Below, piece after piece: positions 1-8,324 of a stretch of 34,785 nt of DNA (its first letter is position 1; each line of letters begins with the position of its first letter). The notes below the pieces were generated by a model. That model did not search any database. It saw nothing but the letters and a program-made list of their open reading frames with translations, and was not told where the DNA came from. Source of the DNA: Solobacterium sp. (lineage in GTDB: Bacteria > Bacillota_I > Bacilli_A > Erysipelotrichales > Erysipelotrichaceae); contig JAFOIY010000085.1 in the NCBI GenBank assembly GCA_017420505.1, positions 1 through 34,785 of the forward strand. Direction: 5' to 3'. A program made the position numbers and the translations under genes.

Positions 1-1
1 C

Positions 2-811
2 TACTATCCGCTCAGCACACTGATGCTGGCAGGGATCAAGGAAATCCTGATCATTTCCACACCGCAGGATCTGCCGAACTTTAAACGTCTCCTGGGAGAC
101 GGCAGCCAGTTCGGTGTCAGCTTTTCCTATAAAGTCCAGGAAACACCCAACGGCCTGGCACAGGCTTTTGTTCTTGGAGAAGAATTCATCGGGCAGGATG
201 ATGTCTGCCTGATCCTCGGAGACAATATCTTCTACGGTAACCATTTCGGCAGTATCCTGAAGGATGCCGCAAGGATTACAGAAGAGAAGAAGCACGCTGT
301 TGTATTCGGCAAGTACGTCAATGACCCGGAGCGTTTCGGCGTTGCGGAATTTGATGAAACCGGCAGGGTAATCTCCCTGGAGGAAAAGCCTGCGCATCCG
401 AAATCCAACTACGCTGTTGTCGGCCTGTACTTCTATGACAACCGGGTTGTGGAGTACGCAAAGCAGGTGAAGCCGAGTGCCCGCGGTGAGTATGAAATCA
501 CGGATCTGAACCGGATCTACCTGGAGCACGGAGAGCTGGATGTACAGGTCTTCGGACGCGGCTTTGCCTGGCTGGATACCGGTACGATTGAATCGCTTGC
601 CCAGGCCGGCAACTATGTAAAGCTCGTGGAAGACGTGCAGGGCATCAAGATTTCCGTCCCGGAAGAGATTGCCTACTACAACGGGTGGATCGGTGAAGAT
701 GAACTGCTCCATGCCGCAGAGCAGTACGGCAAGTCCGCCTACGGTGATCATCTCAGGAAAATCATCTCCGGCCATGTACAGACAACCTACCGGAAGGACA
801 GGAACGGATGA
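2..811 (+). CDS. rfbA: Glucose-1-phosphate thymidylyltransferase, 5' end outside the window
   Basis: RfbA/RmlA makes dTDP-glucose from glucose-1-phosphate and dTTP, the first step towards dTDP-rhamnose and other deoxysugars. The reading frame is open from base 2 and reads [15 protein letters not shown], a conserved internal stretch of RmlA. The ATG at 23 is therefore internal and the true start, with the N-terminal nucleotide-binding loop, lies upstream. Further family signatures are NGLAQAF, the metal-site region LGDNIFYG, the EEKP motif and GFAWLDTGT. The stop overlaps the next start by 4 bases (ATGA), which suggests translational coupling. rfbB follows one gene later; rfbC and rfbD are not seen and may lie upstream or elsewhere. 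The family assignment is strong. Confidence 0.95.
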   Translation, partial: YYPLSTLMLAGIKEILIISTPQDLPNFKRLLGDGSQFGVSFSYKVQETPNGLAQAFVLGEEFIGQDDVCLILGDNIFYGNHFGSILKDAARITEEKKHAVVFGKYVNDPERFGVAEFDETGRVISLEEKPAHPKSNYAVVGLYFYDNRVVEYAKQVKPSARGEYEITDLNRIYLEHGELDVQVFGRGFAWLDTGTIESLAQAGNYVKLVEDVQGIKISVPEEIAYYNGWIGEDELLHAAEQYGKSAYGDHLRKIISGHVQTTYRKDRNG

Positions 812-1698
812 ATATTGTAATACTCGGCTGCGGCTACCTTGGCTATAATCTGGCCTCGGCGCTGCAGGACAAACATCAGGTAACCGCACTGGGGTGGAAA
901 TCCCCGTACCGCGAAGGAAAGTTCCGCTATGAAGAAAGGGACTGTTTTCAGCGTGGGTTCACACAGGGCCTTCCGCTGGAAGGCGCTGTGGTCATCGATG
1001 CAGTAGGACTGATCGGCAACCGGGACAGTGGGGATGAAGCGTCCGCTCTGGCCGTACTGCGCGAGAAATACCGCGTTCTGTTCGACGAACTGGCAGAACG
1101 GAAGATCGACCGCTTTATCTTCTTCAGCAGCGGAGGAACCGTCTACGGCAGCAATCCTGAACCGGTAAGTGAAGACAGACCACTGCAGCCGGGATCCCTG
1201 TACGCAAGATCCAAGGTCATGCTGGAAGAGATGATTCCCGAATGCCGTTTTCCCGGTCTGATCCTGAGGCTTTCCAATCCCTACGGAGGAAAGCAGGATC
1301 CCCACAAGAGCCAGGGAGTGATACCGATTCTTATCCGTAAGGCACTGAAGAATGAACTGTTCGAGATGTATTCCCGCCCGGGTTCCGTACGGGACTACTT
1401 CTACATAGATGATCTCTGCCGGGCAGTTGAAGTACTGCTGGAAAAGGATATCAAGGAAGGCACCCTGAATGTCGGCAGCGGGGAAGGAACCGCGCTCTCG
1501 GAGCTGATCCGCCTGTGCGAGGAAGCGACAGGCCGCAGAATACGCATTGAATACCACGATCCGGGGGAGAATGCCCTGGATACGAATATACTGGATGTCC
1601 GCAGGATACGGGAACTGACTGGCTGGCAGGCCGAAACAGAGCTGCGTGAAGGCATCCGCAGAGAAACAGAACGGATCAGAAAGGAAGAGGAACAATGA
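808..1698 (+). CDS. NAD-dependent epimerase/dehydratase (extended SDR family)
   Basis: This 296-residue protein is a probable nucleotide-sugar epimerase, reductase or dehydratase of the cytosolic extended short-chain dehydrogenase family. An N-terminal Rossmann motif GCGYLG (residues 7-12) binds NAD(P). The segment [10 protein letters not shown] (about 105-114) precedes the catalytic YxxxK pair, Tyr132 and Lys136, and RDYFYIDDL and LNVGSG lie further on, as in GalE/WcaG-type enzymes. It sits between rfbA and rfbB, overlapping each by 4 bases, so it very likely acts on a sugar nucleotide for this polysaccharide. It does not look like RfbD, whose N-terminus differs, and its exact substrate cannot be read from sequence. 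Confidence 0.85.
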   Translation: MNIVILGCGYLGYNLASALQDKHQVTALGWKSPYREGKFRYEERDCFQRGFTQGLPLEGAVVIDAVGLIGNRDSGDEASALAVLREKYRVLFDELAERKIDRFIFFSSGGTVYGSNPEPVSEDRPLQPGSLYARSKVMLEEMIPECRFPGLILRLSNPYGGKQDPHKSQGVIPILIRKALKNELFEMYSRPGSVRDYFYIDDLCRAVEVLLEKDIKEGTLNVGSGEGTALSELIRLCEEATGRRIRIEYHDPGENALDTNILDVRRIRELTGWQAETELREGIRRETERIRKEEEQ

Positions 1699-2717
1699 AG
1701 ATACTAGTAACAGGAGGCGCCGGCTTCATAGGAGGCAACTTTGTACTGAATATGGTGCCCCGCTATCCTGAAGATGAATACGTGGTGCTGGATGCCCTGA
1801 CCTATGCCGGCAATCTGGAAACGCTGGCCGGTGTGATGGAAGCGCCGAATTTCCGCTTCGTCAAAGGAAGGATCCAGGACAGGAAACTGGTGGATGAGCT
1901 CTTTGCCCGGGAACACTTTGATGTCGTCATCAACTTTGCGGCGGAAAGCCACGTAGACCGCTCTGTGGAGGATCCGGGGATTTTCCTGGATACCAACATT
2001 ATGGGTGTGCAGGTACTGATGGACGCCTGCCGGAAGTACGGTATCAAACGCTTCCACCAGGTATCCACCGATGAAGTCTACGGCGATCTGCCGCTGGACC
2101 GTCCGGATCTGCTGTTCCATGAAGATACACCCCTGAAGGCATCTTCCCCGTATTCCGCTTCCAAAGCATCAGCGGATCTGCTGGTGAACGCGTATCACCG
2201 TACCTTCGGACTGCCGGCGACCATCAGCCGCTGTTCCAACAACTACGGTCCGTACCACCATCCGGAGAAACTGATTCCCCTGATGATCAGCCGCGCACTG
2301 GCGAATGAAAGCCTGCCGGTATACGGTGAAGGCCGGAACGTACGCGACTGGCTGTACGTCACGGACCACTGCAATGCGATTGACCTGATTGTGCGCAAGG
2401 GGAAGGACGGCGAAGTCTACAACATCGGCGGCCACAATGAATACAGCAACCTTGAGGTCGTAAAGATCATCCTGAAGGAACTGGACCGTCCGGAATCATT
2501 GATCCACTTCGTCAAGGACAGACCCGGCCATGACCTGCGCTATGCGATGGATCCCACCAAGATTGAAACAGAACTCGGCTGGAAGCCGGAGTATACATTC
2601 GCAACCGGAATCCGGAAAACAATCGAATGGTATCTGGAAAACCGTCCCTGGTATGATCATATCCTCAACGGAGACTACCGGAAGTATTACGCTGAGATGT
2701 ACAAGGAGAGGAAATAA
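1695..2717 (+). CDS. rfbB: dTDP-glucose 4,6-dehydratase
   Basis: RfbB/RmlB converts dTDP-glucose to dTDP-4-keto-6-deoxyglucose, the second step of dTDP-rhamnose synthesis. The length of 340 residues is normal for the family. Visible features are the NAD-binding GGAGFIGG motif (residues 7-14), NFAAESHVDRS (80-90), the catalytic Thr-Asp-Glu triad in STDEVYGD (125-127), and Tyr153 and Lys157 in the YxxxK motif. NNYGPYHHPEKLIP and the RDWLYVTDH segment are also typical. The start ATG overlaps the previous stop by 4 bases. The genes for the last two rhamnose steps, rfbC and rfbD, are absent from the window, so the final sugar is not certain. Confidence 0.96.
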   Translation: MKILVTGGAGFIGGNFVLNMVPRYPEDEYVVLDALTYAGNLETLAGVMEAPNFRFVKGRIQDRKLVDELFAREHFDVVINFAAESHVDRSVEDPGIFLDTNIMGVQVLMDACRKYGIKRFHQVSTDEVYGDLPLDRPDLLFHEDTPLKASSPYSASKASADLLVNAYHRTFGLPATISRCSNNYGPYHHPEKLIPLMISRALANESLPVYGEGRNVRDWLYVTDHCNAIDLIVRKGKDGEVYNIGGHNEYSNLEVVKIILKELDRPESLIHFVKDRPGHDLRYAMDPTKIETELGWKPEYTFATGIRKTIEWYLENRPWYDHILNGDYRKYYAEMYKERK

Positions 2718-2719
2718 AC

Positions 2720-3886
2720 ATGGCCTATGACGCAATCATCGTCGGTGCCGGGTATGCAGGCGCTGTATCCGCAAGATGGCTGGCCGAAGACGGAAAAACG
2801 GTCCTGGTTCTGGAGAAGCGGAACCACATCGGCGGCAATGCCTATGACAGAATGGATGAAAACGGAGTGCGCCGGCATGTCTACGGACCGCACCTGTTCC
2901 ATACCAACAGCAAGCAGGCAGTGGATTTCCTGTCCCGCTTCACGGACTGGTATCCGTTCGAACACCGGGTACTCGGCTGGATCGAAGGGCAGACCGTGCC
3001 TGTACCGTTCAACCTGACTTCCATTGAAAAACTGTTCGCACCGGAAAAAGCAGAACATCTCAAGCAGGAACTAATCAAAGCCTACGGTATGGAATGCAAA
3101 GTACCGATCCTGGAACTGCGGAAGAACGAAGACCCGGAGATCAAGGAACTTGCAGAGTATATTTTCGAGCATGTCTTCAAGTACTACACAATGAAGCAGT
3201 GGGGATATACCGCCGAAGAGATCGATCCCGCAGTGACCGCACGTGTCCCGGTACATATTTCCTACGATGACAGATACTTCCAGGACACGTACCAGATCAT
3301 GCCTGCGGAAGGGTATACTGCTCTGTTCGAGAAGATGCTCGCACACGAAAACATAACCGTCCGGACCGGTGTAGACGCACTGGATCACGTATGTGTCGAT
3401 ACCGAAGCGAAGAAGATCCTTTTTGACGGCGAAGTGTTTGCCGGTGATCTGATCTGGACCGGACTGGTGGACAGCCTGCTGGGATACCGTTTCGGAGCAC
3501 TGCCGTACCGCAGCCTGGAATTCGATGTACGGACAGAGAAAGCAGGTTTCCAGCCTGCCGTAACGGTCAACTATCCCACGCCTGCCGAGATCCATCCGTA
3601 TACCCGGATTTCCGACTATGGAATGATGATGCAGACACCGCCGGCCGGATATACTACCGCAGCCTGCGAGTATCCCTACGCCTACGACGGCAATGCGGAA
3701 AAGGGGAATGTACCGTACTATCCGGTGTTTACAGAGGATTCAAAGGCACAGTACAGCCGCTATGCCCGGGAACTGGCAAAGATACCGAACCTGCACCTGC
3801 TGGGCAGGCTCGCAGAGTACAGATACTACAATATGGACTCCATGACGGAGAGAGCACTGGAGTTCTGCAGGGGACTGAAGCACTGA
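2720..3886 (+). CDS. glf: UDP-galactopyranose mutase
   Basis: Glf is a flavoenzyme that interconverts UDP-galactopyranose and UDP-galactofuranose, which supplies Galf residues to cell-surface glycans. The 388-residue length is normal. The N-terminus carries the FAD-binding motif GAGYAG (residues 9-14) with Glu32 ending the second strand, then RNHIGGNAYD, and YGPHLFHTN further on, both hallmarks of the family. KYYTMKQWGY and the C-terminal LGRLAEYRYYNMD also fit. It begins 2 bases after the rfbB stop behind the purine-rich site GGAGAGG. Its presence implies that the polysaccharide made here contains galactofuranose. The stop codon lies inside the palindrome that overlaps the next promoter. Confidence 0.96.
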   Translation: MAYDAIIVGAGYAGAVSARWLAEDGKTVLVLEKRNHIGGNAYDRMDENGVRRHVYGPHLFHTNSKQAVDFLSRFTDWYPFEHRVLGWIEGQTVPVPFNLTSIEKLFAPEKAEHLKQELIKAYGMECKVPILELRKNEDPEIKELAEYIFEHVFKYYTMKQWGYTAEEIDPAVTARVPVHISYDDRYFQDTYQIMPAEGYTALFEKMLAHENITVRTGVDALDHVCVDTEAKKILFDGEVFAGDLIWTGLVDSLLGYRFGALPYRSLEFDVRTEKAGFQPAVTVNYPTPAEIHPYTRISDYGMMMQTPPAGYTTAACEYPYAYDGNAEKGNVPYYPVFTEDSKAQYSRYARELAKIPNLHLLGRLAEYRYYNMDSMTERALEFCRGLKH

Positions 3887-3907
3887 TTCAGTGCTATAAT
3901 GCCTGTT
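3879..3907 (+). promoter_or_regulatory. Extended -10 promoter with overlapping 8-1-8 palindrome
   Basis: TATAAT at 3895-3900 is preceded by TGC, giving a consensus extended -10 box. No good -35 box is seen. Seven bases separate the -10 box from the flippase ATG at 3908 and there is no Shine-Dalgarno sequence, so a transcript from here would be essentially leaderless. A perfect inverted repeat with 8-base arms and a 1-base centre (3879-3895) covers the glf stop codon and touches the first base of the -10 box. It looks like an operator. Confidence 0.65.
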
Positions 3908-5365
3908 ATGGACCGTAAACTGCTCAGAAACTATCTTTATAATGTCCTGTACCAGATTGTACGCTTTGTGATGCCTTTCATATTGGTTCCGTACACACTG
4001 GCACACATTACCGCGGATTATCTGGGCATCTACAACCATGCCGGATCCATGATGAACATCTTCATTCTGTTCGGCATCCTGGGTGTTAACAAATACGGCA
4101 ACCGTGAGATCGCCAAGGTCAGGAATGATCCGGAACAGCTGAACCGGACATTCTTCGAAGTGCTGGCAATGCAGATCATGAACATGATCGTGGCCACGGC
4201 TGCCTATTTCATCTTTGTCCGGATGACGGTAAACGAGAACCGTTTCTTCTGGAACCTGACCGGACTGACCATGATCGCGTCCATGCTGGATGTCACCTGG
4301 TTCTTCTTCGGCATCGAAGATTTCCGCAGAGCGAGCATCCGCAACATGATCGTAAAGGTACTGGGTGTAGCGCTGATCATGACGCTCTGCCGTACTCCGC
4401 AGGACCTCTGGCTCTATATCGTGATCAATGCCGGCAGTGAGCTGTTCGGCCAGCTGATCATGTTCATCCAGCTGAGGAACTACGTGCACTTCGAACGCAT
4501 CTCGCTGCGGGAAGCCTACCGGAAGCACTTCTATCCGACGCTGCAGCTGTTCATTCCGACCATCGCCATCAGTGTCTATACTATGCTGGACCAGCCGATG
4601 ATCGGTTATCTGTACAATGAGACGCATGTTACGTACTATATGTCCTCCATGAACCTGGTGAAGATGTTCCTGTACTTCATCACCAGCATCGGAACCGTGA
4701 TGCTGCCGCGGGTGACCAATATCTACTACAACGATGAAGACGGTGAGCAGAAGGCAAAGAACTACATCCGTACGACGATGAAGATTGCGTGCCTGCTGTC
4801 CTTTCCGATGTGCTTCGGCATGATGGCGATCGCCCGGAATTTCATATCCCTCTATCTGCATGCGTCCCCGGATGCTGCACCGATCATCGGCAATCTTGTC
4901 CGGATGGGATGCCCGGTCATGATCTTCATCTCCATGTCGGATGTAACGGGAACGCAGTACATGGTGCCGACCGGGATGTACCGGCAGTACTCCTTCAGCG
5001 TGATCATGGGCTCCCTGGTCAATGTGATGATCAATCTGATGCTGATACCGAAGTACGGGGCATACGGGGCGATTGCCGGCAGCATCATTGCGGAATGTAC
5101 GGTAACACTCCTGCAGCTGTTCCTGGTCCGCAAACGGCTTGAAATCGGCTTCCTGAGCAAATCCTACCTGGTATATGCCCTGGGTTCCGGGCTGATGTAC
5201 CTGCTGGTTGTACAGCTGGGCAGAATCCTGCCGCTGTCCATACCTGCTACATTGCTTCAGGTCGGTGCCGGTATGATCATCTACTTCGCTGTACTGGTGC
5301 TGACAAGGGAAGAGCTCTGCATGAGCGTGCTTTCATCGATGAGAAGGAGACTGAACCATGCCTGA
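3908..5365 (+). CDS. Polysaccharide flippase, Wzx/MATE-like (MOP superfamily)
   Basis: This 485-residue, strongly hydrophobic integral membrane protein has many predicted transmembrane segments (roughly 12-14 by eye). It resembles O-antigen and capsule repeat-unit flippases that move undecaprenyl-linked oligosaccharides across the membrane. The N-terminal NYLYNVLYQIVRFVMPFIL segment and the downstream IGNLVRMGCPVMIFISMSD region are typical of Firmicutes Wzx proteins. I chose ATG 3908 over the ATG at 3899 because 3899 overlaps the -10 box. The 3' end overlaps the first glycosyltransferase gene by 8 bases. A second, different flippase lies at 8321, so the two may serve different glycans. The specific substrate cannot be inferred. 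Confidence 0.88.
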   Translation: MDRKLLRNYLYNVLYQIVRFVMPFILVPYTLAHITADYLGIYNHAGSMMNIFILFGILGVNKYGNREIAKVRNDPEQLNRTFFEVLAMQIMNMIVATAAYFIFVRMTVNENRFFWNLTGLTMIASMLDVTWFFFGIEDFRRASIRNMIVKVLGVALIMTLCRTPQDLWLYIVINAGSELFGQLIMFIQLRNYVHFERISLREAYRKHFYPTLQLFIPTIAISVYTMLDQPMIGYLYNETHVTYYMSSMNLVKMFLYFITSIGTVMLPRVTNIYYNDEDGEQKAKNYIRTTMKIACLLSFPMCFGMMAIARNFISLYLHASPDAAPIIGNLVRMGCPVMIFISMSDVTGTQYMVPTGMYRQYSFSVIMGSLVNVMINLMLIPKYGAYGAIAGSIIAECTVTLLQLFLVRKRLEIGFLSKSYLVYALGSGLMYLLVVQLGRILPLSIPATLLQVGAGMIIYFAVLVLTREELCMSVLSSMRRRLNHA

Positions 5366-6329
5366 AGTCAGTGTCGTAGCAGCCGTATACAACGTAGAGA
5401 AGTACCTTCCCAAGTGCATCGAATCCCTGCTTGCCCAGACCTACCGGGATTTTGAATTGATCCTGGTCAATGATGGATCCAGGGACAGTTCTCCGCTCAT
5501 CTGCAGGCAGTATGCCAAAAAGGACAGCCGGATCCTGGTGATCGACCAGGAAAACGGCGGTCTTTCCGCTGCCAGGAACACCGGGATCGCTGCAGCGAAG
5601 GGGAAGTACATCCAGTTCATCGACAGTGATGATTATGTAGAGCCGGATCTGCTGGAGCGCTGTGTAAACAAACTGGAGGAAACAGATGCAGACATGGTGG
5701 TCTTTGATTTCCGCCAGGCCTATCTGGACGGTACCGGAGAAGTCATCCGCAGTCCTTTCGATGAAGAGTGGATCTACTGCCTGGCGGAACACCCGGAACT
5801 GCTTACGGATCTGAAGAACGCAGCCTGGAACAAAATGTACCGGACAGCGCTGTTCACCGAGACCGGCATCCGCTATCCGATGCGCAAGTACTATGAGGAC
5901 CTGGGCACGACCTACCGGCTGATTGCCCGGTGCCGGCGGATTGCCTTCCTTCATGAACCGCTGTACAACTACCTCCAGGACCGGCCCGGCAATATCACTC
6001 ATTCCTTCAACCGTTCGGTATATGACATCATGGACATGATTGACCTGACCATAGATGACTACAAGGACCTAGGGATCTATGACACCTACTATGAAGAGCT
6101 CAAATATCTGGGCTGCGTGAATATCCTGGAGTGCCTGAAGAAGACACGCGGGGTAGCGGATGTCAGGGAAGCAGAGCGCTTCGTAGATGCCTGCTTCAGC
6201 TATATCAAGCAGCGCTGGCCGGAATACCCGGCGTGCACCAGAAAGCTGAACCGGGAAAAATACGATTTCATCTACATGAACCAGACACTGCTGAAACTCT
6301 ATCTGAAATACAGGAACGGGAGGGCATAG
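5358..6329 (+). CDS. Family 2 glycosyltransferase (first of three)
   Basis: This 323-residue inverting GT-A glycosyltransferase probably adds one sugar to the lipid-linked repeat unit on the cytosolic face. The N-terminal GT2 domain shows VVAAVYNVEKYL, the nucleotide-binding VNDGS (residues 37-41), ENGGLSAARNTG, and the metal-binding acidic motif DSDD (89-92). The C-terminal part has WNKMYRTALF and YYEDLGTTYRL, which are common in Firmicutes capsule transferases. The start overlaps the flippase end by 8 bases, and the next gene starts 2 bases after the stop. Donor and acceptor are unknown. It is clearly a paralogue of the two genes that follow. Confidence 0.9.
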   Translation: MPEVSVVAAVYNVEKYLPKCIESLLAQTYRDFELILVNDGSRDSSPLICRQYAKKDSRILVIDQENGGLSAARNTGIAAAKGKYIQFIDSDDYVEPDLLERCVNKLEETDADMVVFDFRQAYLDGTGEVIRSPFDEEWIYCLAEHPELLTDLKNAAWNKMYRTALFTETGIRYPMRKYYEDLGTTYRLIARCRRIAFLHEPLYNYLQDRPGNITHSFNRSVYDIMDMIDLTIDDYKDLGIYDTYYEELKYLGCVNILECLKKTRGVADVREAERFVDACFSYIKQRWPEYPACTRKLNREKYDFIYMNQTLLKLYLKYRNGRA

Positions 6330-6331
6330 AC

Positions 6332-7357
6332 ATGGCAAAGGCAACGATCATTGTACCGATCTACAACGTAGAGAAATACCTCAGGGCCTGTTTTGACTCT
6401 CTTCTGAAGCAGGATCCGGAGGATGCTGTCATCCTTGCAGTCAATGACGGTTCTCCCGACAACAGCCGGGCGATCATTGAAGAATACCGCACCCAGTATC
6501 CGGAACGGATCCGTTTCATCGACAAGGAGAACGGCGGCTATGGTTCTGTACTCGAACTGGCCATCCATCAGCTGGATACCCCGTATTTCCTCGTATGCGA
6601 TCCGGATGACACCATTGCGGAAGACGCTGTAAAGACGCTGCTTGCCCTGGCTGAAAAGCACGGTGCAGATATTGCAGTAGGCGCCAAGAACTTTGTATAC
6701 AACGGTACGGACTGCAAGGACTACGATGCAGCGTACAATACGGCGTTCGTTTCTTTGATGCCGGATACGGTCTACCGCAGGGGAACAGAAGCCTTCAATG
6801 ATCTGCTGTTCCTGGATCCCAGTCCGCACGCCAAACTGTACCGCAAGGAAACGGCACAGGATATTGTCTTCCTGAAAAAGGTAGGGTATACGGACAATAT
6901 GCTGTTCTATCTGTCGCTTCTGAAGGCGGACAAGGTTGTCTATACCGACCAGGCACTGGCGGATTATCTGGTGGACCGTCCGGGCAACACCATGACGGAT
7001 GTCTCCGTAAAAGCAATGCGCGGCCAGATCAGCGTATTCAGCGCCATCGTTGAGCAGGCATCCAGGATTCCGGACGTACCGGACATATTCTGGTACCGGA
7101 TGTTCGAGAGCTTCAAATACATGCTGTGGCAGACGCGCAGAGTCAAAGGAAGCGAAGAAGAACGCAGTCTGATTCTGGATGAACTGTACGGCTTTGTCCG
7201 GATACTGGTCCCGTACCGCAGTGAGATCCTTCCCTGGTACAGCAAGTATTCAACCGCCCGTTTTCTGGAGAAGAAGAGGGACAGGGATCTGCTGGATGAA
7301 AGACGCAGTGAGCGTGCGTTTGCTGTACTGAAGAAAAAGATGATGCAGGGAGAATGA
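6332..7357 (+). CDS. Family 2 glycosyltransferase (second of three)
   Basis: This 341-residue GT-A glycosyltransferase shares the N-terminal plan of its neighbours: TIIVPIYNVEKYLRAC, then VNDGS (37-41). It differs in the middle, with ENGGYGSVLE replacing the usual GGLSxARN motif and CDPDD (89-93) at the acidic metal site. These changes suggest a distinct subfamily, possibly with a different donor sugar. The ATG at 6332 is the best start: it lies 2 bases after the previous stop and the GT2 fold begins at residue 4. Longer upstream starts would run deep into the preceding gene. It is followed 4 bases later by the third transferase. Confidence 0.88.
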   Translation: MAKATIIVPIYNVEKYLRACFDSLLKQDPEDAVILAVNDGSPDNSRAIIEEYRTQYPERIRFIDKENGGYGSVLELAIHQLDTPYFLVCDPDDTIAEDAVKTLLALAEKHGADIAVGAKNFVYNGTDCKDYDAAYNTAFVSLMPDTVYRRGTEAFNDLLFLDPSPHAKLYRKETAQDIVFLKKVGYTDNMLFYLSLLKADKVVYTDQALADYLVDRPGNTMTDVSVKAMRGQISVFSAIVEQASRIPDVPDIFWYRMFESFKYMLWQTRRVKGSEEERSLILDELYGFVRILVPYRSEILPWYSKYSTARFLEKKRDRDLLDERRSERAFAVLKKKMMQGE

Positions 7358-7361
7358 GGCG

Positions 7362-8324
7362 ATGAAGCTTTCTTTGATCATTCCCATGTACAACATAGAA
7401 GCGTATCTTCGCGAATGCCTGGATTCCGTTGTCAGCCAGACCCTGGAGGACATGGAGATCATCATCGTGGATGATGGCTGTACCGATCACAGCCCGGAGA
7501 TTGCGGAGGAGTATGTGCGGCAGTATCCGGACAGAGTCCGGCTGCTGCACAAACCGAACGGTGGTCTTTCCGATGCCCGGAACTTCGGAATCACCTATGC
7601 GCAGGGTGAGTACATCGCCTTTCTTGACAGTGATGACTTTGCCGAGCCGGACCTCTACCGCCAGATGGTGGATCTGATGGACAGGGAAAAGTGCGATGTC
7701 GCGGTCACGGACATTGAATACTGGTACCGGGATCCTTCCCGGCGCTTTGTCATGAAAGGGCTCAGCGAGCGGGGAAAACCCGACCGGAACAAGCAGGCGC
7801 TGATGTCGCCGATGTTTGCCTGGAACAAGGTCTACCGAGCATTCTGGTTCAAAGAGAAGGGGCTGCGCTATCCGGTAGGCCTGTGGTATGAAGACCTGCC
7901 TGTCACAACTCTGATCTTTGCGCAGTCTGCGAAGATCGGCTATCTGGATCAGTGCCTGATCCACTACCGGCAGCGGGAAGGCTCGATCATGAGTTCATCT
8001 TCTGAACGTGTCAGGGAAATATTTGATATACTGATGATGGTCCGGGGGAGTTTTCAGGAAAACGGACTGCTCGAGCAGTATCATGATGAGATCGAGTGGC
8101 TCCATATTGAGAATCTGCGCCTGTACGGTATGTTCCGCTTCATGCGTGCAGACCGTTTTTCGGAGTACTATACAAAGGCGACCGATATTCTGTATGCCTG
8201 CTTCCCTGACTGGAGGAAGAACCCCTATATCCGCTATGCAGGTCTGAAGAACCGGATCTTCATGAGAACTCTGAACAGGCTGAATGCCCGTATATACCGT
8301 TCCATCATTGCCAAAGGAGATTGA
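7362..8324 (+). CDS. Family 2 glycosyltransferase (third of three)
   Basis: This 320-residue GT-A glycosyltransferase has LSLIIPMYNIEAYL at the N-terminus, VDDGC (residues 36-40), PNGGLSDARNFG, and LDSDDFAEPD with the metal-binding DSDD at 89-92. The middle region WNKVYRAFWF followed by WYEDLPVTTL parallels the first transferase, so the two are close paralogues. It probably extends the same oligosaccharide. The stop codon overlaps the TTG proposed as the start of the second flippase. The sugar transferred is not known. Confidence 0.9.
   Translation: MKLSLIIPMYNIEAYLRECLDSVVSQTLEDMEIIIVDDGCTDHSPEIAEEYVRQYPDRVRLLHKPNGGLSDARNFGITYAQGEYIAFLDSDDFAEPDLYRQMVDLMDREKCDVAVTDIEYWYRDPSRRFVMKGLSERGKPDRNKQALMSPMFAWNKVYRAFWFKEKGLRYPVGLWYEDLPVTTLIFAQSAKIGYLDQCLIHYRQREGSIMSSSSERVREIFDILMMVRGSFQENGLLEQYHDEIEWLHIENLRLYGMFRFMRADRFSEYYTKATDILYACFPDWRKNPYIRYAGLKNRIFMRTLNRLNARIYRSIIAKGD

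Noticed and set aside
6131-6331. Longer N-terminus for the second glycosyltransferase
   Set aside because: The extension runs inside the preceding glycosyltransferase gene, and the GT2 fold begins exactly at the ATG at 6332.
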